From positions 1,153,062 to 1,217,061 of the forward strand of contig NW_003314311.1 in NCBI RefSeq assembly GCF_000143415.4: DNA of 64,000 nucleotides, in the 5' to 3' direction. Below are positions 57,655 to 64,000 of this stretch, in pieces. Position 1 is the stretch's first letter. Every line of letters starts with the position of its first letter. The DNA is from Selaginella moellendorffii (lineage: Eukaryota; Streptophyta; Lycopodiopsida; Selaginellales; Selaginellaceae). Below the pieces are notes generated by a model that saw only the letters and a list, made by a program, of their open reading frames with translations, ran no database searches and was not told where the DNA came from. A program made the translations under genes and the position numbers.

Positions 57655-57990
57655 ACAGAGTGTCATGGATGCCATATGGTTCAAGTAGATGGTATGATAT
57701 TTTATTATTGGAACCCGGTTGCTGAGATGATGGCTACCAGGTAAGTGTAGAGGTAAACCGGTGTAGAAGACCCGGGTTCGATGCCGAAGGGTTCAATCAA
57801 CAAGGACTTTTATGCAAAAATCTTGCTCTTTAAGTAGCCTTTGTTCTGGTTCGCTAGCTCACTAAAACAACTTAGACCAGTCGGTTAGGGCCTCGGTTTC
57901 CCAAAGCATACGTTTCGGGTTCGATTCTTGCCAATGCTACTTGTAAGGCAAAAAATGTTCGAATAAGTTCCTCTTGCCTGCTCCGATACC
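57655..57990 (+). mobile_element. tRNA-derived SINE-like element, copy 1
   Basis: Two tRNA-like modules. The first has a box B-like GGGTTCGATGC (57774-57784) with a possible box A TGGCTACCAGGTAAGTG. The second has a box A-like AGACCAGTCGGTTAGGG (57874-57890) and a box B GGGTTCGATTC (57917-57927) with correct spacing. A relative lies at 59544-59745. Such internal pol III promoters mark tRNA-derived SINEs. No poly-A tail is obvious. Confidence 0.6.
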
Positions 57991-58532
57991 ATGTGGTTAT
58001 TATTGTTATGACGGTTGATACATGGTTAAATGTATGAGTTTATCGTGACAATTTGTGGCAGCGTCGTGGCCCTGCGCGCTGACGTGGTCTTGTTCACTCC
58101 CACATCTATTTGATGATCTCGCGAAATCTCTCTCCTCGTGTCCCTGCATTCGAAGTTTTCTCCCGGTCGAGAACTTTGTCTGGCCTCTCGAAAATGAGCA
58201 ACGGGGTTCCACGATTCCGGAGAGTGAGGTATGCTTGTCTTTTATTGTGATGCCTTTTTTTTGTTTGTTTCTTTTTCCTCCAGAGATGAGATGGTCCAGA
58301 AGAAATGCATAGAAATATTTTCTTCTATCAGCTAGCTGGTGCTAGCTTGGAGGACCTAAGAAAACGGCTGCAATGCAGAATTCTCCAGCATGCACTAGTT
58401 CAAAATCAGCCGGCACCATGAGGGAACACAGCTCAGGTCTCTAAGCCAAGAGACCTGGGCAAATCTCTTATTATAAGACCTTGCATCATGAGATGCAATT
58501 GATTTATAACTACTGTTCGAGGATTAGGATTA
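57991..58532. other. Intergenic
   Basis: It includes the likely 3' UTR of the LTP gene. A GC-richer + strand stretch (58055-58250) has open frames but no recognisable product. Confidence 0.3.
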
Positions 58533-58790
58533 TTATGGAGCTGGAGAGGGGCACAACTCATCGTCGCAGGTGAGTTTGAGATTCTGGAACAGGTTGAGCT
58601 CGCAGCCGCAGGTCTCAGCGATGTCGATCAGGAGCTGGCAGCACTTGTCGCCTTGAATTGGAACACGGCAAGCTTCAGGAAGCATGACGTTGAGGCAATC
58701 GATTACTGGAGCAGCAGAAGAAGCCTGTTTGATTGAAGATGCAAGAACAATGGAAACAAGGATGAGGAGAGCGCACTTGGAATTCTTCAT
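58533..58790 (-). CDS. Lipid-transfer-like protein with eight-cysteine motif
   Basis: Single exon, 85 aa. A signal peptide (MKNSKCALLILVSIVLASS) precedes a mature part with the eight-Cys pattern C-C-CC-CxC-C-C: DCLNVMLPEAC, GDKCCQLL, ETCGCEL, LTCDDELC. This fold binds lipids in an internal cavity and is secreted to the wall or surface. A TATA box (TATATAAAC, about 58832-58841) lies about 45 nt before this ATG, so the longer frame that starts upstream of the TATA is wrong. Very short for an LTP, with only PSPAP after the last Cys and no GPI-anchor tail. Ligand unknown. Confidence 0.88.
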   Translation of the reverse strand: MKNSKCALLILVSIVLASSIKQASSAAPVIDCLNVMLPEACRVPIQGDKCCQLLIDIAETCGCELNLFQNLKLTCDDELCPSPAP

Positions 58791-58831
58791 AGTGCTTGGA
58801 ACAAGCGCAGAGACGATATGCACACTAGCCA

Positions 58832-58841
58832 GTTTATATAG
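58832..58841 (-). promoter_or_regulatory. TATA box of the LTP-like gene
   Basis: CTATATAAAC on the minus strand, about 45 nt upstream of the ATG at 58790. It decides the choice of start codon. Confidence 0.65.
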
Positions 58842-59543
58842 TGGGAGAAGAATGGCTTCACCAGCGTGCCAACTAGGCATGCGCATTAGTCAACAGCGCT
58901 TTTAGGTGTTCCTACCGCAGAATCCCGATATAATCTATAAGGTGATTGTGATTGTTTGTTGGAGCTTCCATAGCTGCTTGCTCCATTTGCTCTAGCTAGA
59001 GTGCTGTTCTTTTCCTCTAAGAATATCCTAGCCTAACATTTTCCTGATACTCCTCTGGAGATCCTCCTTTTGCTCCTCCTGCTCGCTAGTGGCCAGAAAC
59101 CAAGGAGCTAAAATCTGGTTAAAACAACTGGATAGATTGACTGAGCATCCCTAGAATATGCCTTAAGGGAATCTTTAGGGAATGTTTTAATATTTCCGCA
59201 TTCTCTAATTAGCTCCATACTTAGCCAAAAAAATCTTAGACATATAAGTGCATTCAAATATAACCATAGAAGGTGTATGAAAATATAAAAACCCAATTTC
59301 AGTAATTCTTGATAGAGGATCAATATAATTGAGCTTGCAACCTGCAAAGTCTGGGGCTTGGATTAATCCATCTAGCTTGCTTTCCCTTAGGAATTGAAAA
59401 AAACATTGTGATTAATAGAGAAACCCACCAATTTAAAATCCACCTTGTGGTGCTAAAAAGAATCTTTCTATGAGTACTTCATAGCATACTATGACTAGGG
59501 ATAATCAGACAATCTAACAAATTCCCAAAGCCAAAAGTTTACT
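58842..59543. other. Intergenic
   Basis: LTP promoter side, then AT-rich spacer without recognisable features. Confidence 0.3.
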
Positions 59544-59745
59544 GATGGTTCAAGTACATAGTATGATATGCTGAGATCATGGGTATCAAGAGGTAAACTA
59601 CTTGAGTTTAATGCCAAAGAGTCCAAACTTTTATGCAAAAATTTTGCTCAATAAGTTATTATTCATCTAACTAAAATAGATTAAACCAGTTAAGTAGGAC
59701 CTCAGTTTCCCAAAGCATACGTTTCGGGTTCGATTCTGGTATAGA
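59544..59745 (+). mobile_element. tRNA-derived SINE-like element, copy 2
   Basis: Aligns with 57675-57945: GATGGTTCAAGTA, TAGTATGATAT, AAACTTTTATGCAAAAAT, then TTTCCCAAAGCATACGTTTC and box B GGGTTCGATTC (59726-59736). The first tRNA module has decayed, but the second box B region is unchanged over about 33 bases. Confidence 0.6.
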
Positions 59746-59855
59746 TAAAAGGAAAAAGAATTTACATTTGAGACCTTGATGAAAGCTTGTGGATCTTGCA
59801 TTCCTGAAACAATATCGTGTATCAAGTATTCGTGCTTCTTTCCCTTTCAGGAGTC

Positions 59856-61153
59856 ATGGCGTTGCCGACGACGGTGCTCAATCCGTTACTACTCCCTTCT
59901 TTCTCAGCTGCTTTGCTAGAAGCTCTCAAGAGAACCGGCGAGGAGCGTGTCGCTGCGTTTCACTTCCCAGGCCACGGCCGCGGCTCCTCAGCGCCCTCTT
60001 CGATTTCCAAGCTTCTCGGAGCTCAACTCTTCCAGTTTGATCTCCCGGAGCTGCCAGGCCTGGATAACTTGCACTCGCCACAAGAAGCCATAGCCGAAGC
60101 GCAGCAAATGGCCGCCGTGCTTTTCGGAGCTGCATGACATGGATCCCTGGAGTCTGATATTAGCGTCGCCTGGAGTGGAATTGAGCACTCTGATCTCTTC
60201 CTTTTCATGCTGCCAAGGGTACTTATGGTTCTTGCTCTACGTGTGGAATTCAACCGGGGATCATGAGCTGCTGCAAGACCGAAGACGTTCTGATCCTCCC
60301 CGGGAACGCCCACGTCTCGGCATTCTCAGCCATGGTTCTTGCTGGAGCAATGCCTCACTATGGTCTTCCTTGTTATGACGAGCTCTGGGATATTTCTCAT
60401 GGTGTCTCCGCAGAGAGCATCGAGTTGGCCATTTTGGATCTGCAGAAAAGAAAAGAAGTGGGAATTGGAGCTGTTCTGATTGTCTCGCCAACTTACTATG
60501 GAGTGTGTAGCCCTGGAGGAGATCGCATAGGTGTATCACGAGCATGGTATCCCGATCATAGTTGACGAGGCTCATGGAGCGCACTTAATGTTCCACTCGA
60601 GGTTTCCTGCAACGGCACTCGAGCAGGGAGCCGACGTTGTTGTCCAATCCAAGGTACTCTCGTCTCTTATGCAGTCCGGGATGCTCCATCTTGCAAGAGG
60701 CTGCAAGATTGTAAGGCACGAGAGAATTAGCAAGTGCCTTCAAACCTTGCAAAGCTCCAGTCCGAGTTACCTTCTCTTGGCCTCTCTCGATGCCGCAAGA
60801 TGAATTGTGCAGCAAGCGACGACCATCCGTTGTTTGATACAGCTCTGGAGCTGGCTTCCACATCTCGGCGACGCCTGAAACAAATTCCACAAGTTTTAGT
60901 CCTTGATAGAGAAAATGTGAGCTTGGCAGCCAAACCTGATACCATTTTTTATGAGCTTAGGATCACCATTGGGTTGTGGGAGCTCGGAGTCACAGGAACT
61001 CTTGCCGATGACTTTCTGTGCGATAAATGCGAGATAGTGGCCGAGCTTCCTCTTCTGAACTCCATAACTTTTGCTATAGGAGCCAGCACTAGCAGCAGCG
61101 AGATTGAGAAACTTATCAAAGGCTTCAAGAGCTTTCGAGTTCTTCCAGATTGA
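59856..61153 (+). pseudogene. Orn/Lys/Arg decarboxylase-like (PLP fold-type I) gene, decayed
   Basis: The family is group III PLP decarboxylases of bacterial/plastid type. Readable parts, in order: LNPLLLPSFSAALLEALKRT, FHFPGHGRG, DLPELPGLDNLHSPQEAI; STCGIQPGIMSCCKTEDVLI; VSPTYYGVC; IPIIVDEAHGAHLMFHSRFP (cofactor-binding Asp and His); DVVVQS-KVLSSLMQSGML, then the C-terminal domain to the end FRVLPD. Damage: a stop after LFGAA with no usable intron; a frameshift after YYGVCS followed by a TAG in EIA-stop-VYHEHG; loss of the two residues before the PLP-binding Lys (family QSTHKVLSS); and another shift at LDAAR-stop. A splice acceptor (CTTTCAG) just before the ATG suggests an upstream exon, perhaps for a transit peptide, has also been lost. 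The PPR gene lies tail to tail with it. Confidence 0.8.
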
Positions 61154-61156
61154 CAA

Positions 61157-61412
61157 TAGGTCCTTATTCCAGACCCTGAGTGCCTGATTGTAATAAAATC
61201 AAATGGAAAGCACTAGTTAGTCCAAGAGATGCTTTGTTACAGAAACTTACTGCTGCAAAGCTGACGAAGCAGTGGGTCTAGCGAGTGCTGAGCTCGTGTG
61301 CCCGTATCCACCTGGTATTTCTGTGCTCTTTCCTCGTGAAGTGACATCACAAAGATCCAGCTGCAAAGAAAAAAACAAGAGTTTAGATAAATGCAAAGTC
61401 ATAGAAACTTCA
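61157..61412. other. Convergent 3' region (decarboxylase pseudogene / PPR gene)
   Basis: On the minus strand the PPR frame meets a donor (ATCG, then GTACGT) and a downstream acceptor (CTTTGCAG, about 61363). A spliced form would end after a few more residues (AGSL, stop), in place of the unspliced VIGT end. Confidence 0.4.
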
Positions 61413-63404
61413 TTACGTACCGATCACTTCAAGGTTTTCATTGTTTGAGCCTGAGTATATGTTTGCCATGAGAGCATAAGCTGTACCACCTTGATCGTCA
61501 ACCTTTGATAGCGCATCAAAGGCTACCTCTCCAATCACCGCATTTTTCCACTTGAAACAAGCCCCAAGCAATGCCATCCATATCCTGGAGCACACGTCTT
61601 CCACAGGCAGGTTTTGCACCATCGCAAGCGCATCCTCCAGCCGATTAGCACGTCCAAGTAGATCAACCATGGAGATTACGTGCTCCACACTCGGACTAAG
61701 TCCATAGTCCGAGCACATCGCGTGAAAGTATTCCATCCCCTTGTCGACCAAACCAGAGTGGCAGCAGACCGATAGAACTGAAGAGAATGTCACAGCGTCC
61801 GGCTTGGCAAACTCTTGCATTCTCTCGAACAGATCAAACACCGCGTCACTGTCCCCTTGACGGCTGTATCCCGCGATCAGTGCACTCCAAGACACTGCGT
61901 CCTTGTCTGGAAACCCATCAAACACTCGCCGAGATTCCACCATGTCACCACACTTGCCGTAGAAACTTACGAGCGAGTTTGCCACCGCCGGAGAGCTCTC
62001 GGCCCCAGCTTCTTCGATCAGACGATGGATTGCCTGTCCAGCCTGTAGTGCTCCAAGACCACCACAGGCCTTAAGTACCGATGCAAAAGTCTGCGAGTCC
62101 GGTTTCAGTCCTTGGAGTCCCATTTTCGAAAACTCCTGCAGGGCCAGCTCATGGTTTCCACTCTCGGTGTAGGCTTCGATCATGATGTTCCACGAAACCA
62201 AGTCTTTGATCACCATTTTGTCAAAAACTCGAGCCGCATCATCCAAACTTCCACACCAAGCGTAGAGACTCATCAAGTTGTTTGCAGCGTAAACATCTTC
62301 CAGCCCGTCGAGAAACCGGGAATGAAAAGCCAATGCCTTCTCCAGCGACGCCACTTTCAAGGGCCTTCCATCCACAAGCCGAGTCTCTTCCTTCTCGGCC
62401 ATATCCAAGCATGCCTGGAGAACGGCCACCAAAGTTCTGGAGCTGACGACCACGTCTAACGCTTGCATGGCCGTGAATAACTCAAGAGCTCGCTCGGCCT
62501 CGCCACCTTTTGCATATCCCATGATCAAAACATTCCAGGAGACCGAATCCCGCTCTATCATCCCGTCGAAAACTCGCCGGCAATCCAGCAATCTCCCCCA
62601 CTTTGCATACATATCCATCAGACTGTTGGAGACGAAAACGCTGGACGAAATCCCTGTCCCTGTTCTTGCAAACTTCGAGTAAATCTCTCCGCCCCTGTCC
62701 AGCCATCCCAGATTCGTGCAAGCGTCGAGCACGGCCACCAGAGTCCGAGCATTCGCCTCCACTCCATCTTCCAAAAGCATAAGCTCAAAGAGCTCCAAGG
62801 CTAGCTCGTCTTCCCCTCCTTGCGAGCAAGCGCTGATCATGGCACTCCACAAAACCACGTCCTTTGTTCCCAACTTGGCAGCCTGGAAAATCTCTAGAGC
62901 TTCTCTCACGGTGCCACACTTTCCATAGAAATCCACCAGGGCGCTGGCCACGAACCTGTCCACCAAGAATCCACCACTCTGGAGCTGGGAATGAAGAGCC
63001 AAGCCTCTCTTGAGGCTCCTGAGCTTGATGATCTTCCCCTGTAAATCTCTCACCCCCTTTTCTCTAGCGGCCAGCGAAGAACACGCCTGGAGAGCCGCGA
63101 CGAAGCTCCGGCCGTTTGGATCCAACCCCTCGGCATGGAGCCGCCCAAAGAACTGGAGCGCGAGCTCCGGCTGGCCGCACCGCGCGTAGCCGCCGATGAC
63201 GCAGTTCCACGACGCCGCGGTGCGCCGATCCATGGAATCGAAAATGCGGCGTGCCTCATCCATCCTGCCCCGTTTCGCAAATCCATCAATGATTGCGTTG
63301 ATCAAGCCGATGTTCTTACCGGAGAGGAGATCGCGCTCGCGGCCGTCGCCGTCCAGCTGGATTGGAGCCATTTCTCGTAGCGCGACATTGATTTGCCCAA
63401 TCAT
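61413..63404 (-). CDS. Pentatricopeptide repeat protein, PLS class
   Basis: One frame of 663 aa. PPR proteins bind organellar RNA one base per repeat and act in editing, splicing or stabilisation in plastids or mitochondria. About 15 repeats are visible, with PLS-type marks: NAIIDGFAKRGRMDEARRIF, ASWNCVIGGYARCGQPELAL, VASALVDFYGKCGTVREAL, VSNSLMDMYAKWGRLLDC, VSWNIMIEAYTESGNHELAL, TFASVLKACGGLGALQAG, VANSLVSFYGKCGDMVES. It ends in an E-motif-like part (WMALLGACFKWKNAVIGEVA, YALMANIYSGSNN) and has no E+ or DYW domain. No clear transit peptide is seen at MIGQINVALREMAPIQ. The true start could lie in an upstream exon, although stops precede the ATG. A donor at the end may add a tiny last exon. 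Confidence 0.9.
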   Translation of the reverse strand: MIGQINVALREMAPIQLDGDGRERDLLSGKNIGLINAIIDGFAKRGRMDEARRIFDSMDRRTAASWNCVIGGYARCGQPELALQFFGRLHAEGLDPNGRSFVAALQACSSLAAREKGVRDLQGKIIKLRSLKRGLALHSQLQSGGFLVDRFVASALVDFYGKCGTVREALEIFQAAKLGTKDVVLWSAMISACSQGGEDELALELFELMLLEDGVEANARTLVAVLDACTNLGWLDRGGEIYSKFARTGTGISSSVFVSNSLMDMYAKWGRLLDCRRVFDGMIERDSVSWNVLIMGYAKGGEAERALELFTAMQALDVVVSSRTLVAVLQACLDMAEKEETRLVDGRPLKVASLEKALAFHSRFLDGLEDVYAANNLMSLYAWCGSLDDAARVFDKMVIKDLVSWNIMIEAYTESGNHELALQEFSKMGLQGLKPDSQTFASVLKACGGLGALQAGQAIHRLIEEAGAESSPAVANSLVSFYGKCGDMVESRRVFDGFPDKDAVSWSALIAGYSRQGDSDAVFDLFERMQEFAKPDAVTFSSVLSVCCHSGLVDKGMEYFHAMCSDYGLSPSVEHVISMVDLLGRANRLEDALAMVQNLPVEDVCSRIWMALLGACFKWKNAVIGEVAFDALSKVDDQGGTAYALMANIYSGSNNENLEVIGT

Positions 63405-63738
63405 CTGATTTTAGGGTTCTTGAGGTTTAGAGACGAAGAACAAATCCTGACCGTTAAAAATAATCGTAGTAAAATCTGGGCAGATGTGGTGGCGCTCTGG
63501 CGGCTATCTGGCGGTGGAGGAGCGGCGCTGTGGAAAATTTTCATTCAGAGAACTTATATAACTCATGACCATTTTTGGGTTCGTTTTCTTTCTTTTACAG
63601 GAAAATAAAAATAGTAAGAACAATAGGAGGATAATGAAAAAAACTGTGCTTGCTCTATGCAAACTCACTGGATGCCGAGAGAGCGTTCTTGTGAGATTTG
63701 ATCAGGCCTCCCAAAACCTGGCCGTGTTTTCGATACGG
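63405..63738. other. Intergenic, PPR promoter side
   Basis: TTAGGGTT (telo-box, about 63411-63418) lies just upstream of the PPR ATG on the opposite strand as AACCCTAA. Nothing else is recognised. Confidence 0.35.
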
Positions 63739-64000
63739 TCCTGGATCTGCCAATCTACGATCCTTGCCTGGGTACATTTACAGACGAGCAGAGCGACGGG
63801 AATGAGCTACCAGTTGTTCTCCTCACTTCTTCATTCGCGAGAAAATCTCGAACAAAACTCTCCTGTCGATTTTCCTTCCTTGGCCGAGTGGTTTAATCCA
63901 CCACCGAGCGAACTCCCCACACCCAGAGCGCCACTATCGTCCTTGGATCCCTCCACGCGGTGGTCGTCAAGTATTTTGGGAAGAGGAGCGCCGCCCCGAT
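63739..64000 (+). repeat. Dispersed repeat, copy 2, cut by the window end
   Basis: Matches 57303-57571: LDLPIYDPCLGTFTDEQSDG, then NELPVVLLTSS, ending with GGAAGAGGAGCGCC.CCCCGAT. It has an extra 23 bases (CCCTCCACGCGGTGGTCGTC...) missing from copy 1. It continues beyond the window. Confidence 0.7.

Noticed and set aside
57870-57930. A functional tRNA gene.
   Set aside because: Box A and B are present, but the arms do not pair into a cloverleaf and the sequence is embedded in a repeat that occurs twice.
58791-58886. N-terminal extension of the LTP-like protein (start at 58886).
   Set aside because: It would place the TATA box inside the coding sequence and put the signal peptide 32 residues from the N-terminus.

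Overview
This window is nuclear DNA of a vascular plant. Very short introns (mostly 45-70 nt), compact genes, plant-type families (class III peroxidase, PPR, GDSL lipase, LTP, PRL1, PEX19, a very large VPS13) and chromodomain Ty3/gypsy elements fit a lycophyte such as Selaginella. The genus is my inference; no search was run.

Left gene block (1-18.45 kb, + strand): a three-exon secretory peroxidase whose distal catalytic His is replaced by Arg, then one giant gene (1755-18447, about 66 introns, roughly 4,300 codons) for a VPS13-family bridge-like lipid-transfer protein with VPS62-like modules and a C2-like domain.

Accessory region (18.45-49 kb): a single-exon F-box gene (24910-23861) and a truncated relative lie among repeats. 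A dispersed family of tiny two-exon genes occurs here in seven copies: three look intact (19.1, 26.3 and 35.3 kb, minus strand) and four are broken. Each intact copy encodes a signal-peptide-like N-terminus and, after a 51-69 nt intron, a 15-residue conserved tail of the form [DK]-FRP-x4-QPP-x-CC-x-P; most copies share an upstream promoter block. This is my best candidate for an undescribed system, a secreted-peptide gene family. The retroelement part (26.5-47.3 kb) holds LTR remnants, a degenerate gag, and an 8.6-kb minus-strand chromovirus array with three LTRs and two interiors, inserted in an older element. One interior carries a striking multi-arm palindrome.

Right gene block (47.4-64 kb): a 5'-incomplete unknown gene (+), a five-exon GDSL lipase/esterase (-), a compact NFX1/RZ zinc-finger gene derived from a ZNFX1-like helicase but lacking the helicase (+), PRL1 (+), a small coiled-coil gene (-) divergent from PEX19 (+), an 8-Cys LTP-like gene (-), a decayed PLP-dependent Orn/Lys/Arg-decarboxylase-like gene (+) and a PPR gene (-). 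Between them are two copies of a tRNA-derived SINE-like repeat and two copies of an about 270-bp repeat, one cut by the window end.

The right-hand genes are mostly unrelated housekeeping genes (splicing-associated PRL1, peroxisome biogenesis PEX19, organellar RNA PPR), and I see no pathway linking them. All exon boundaries were read by eye from splice consensus and reading frame.
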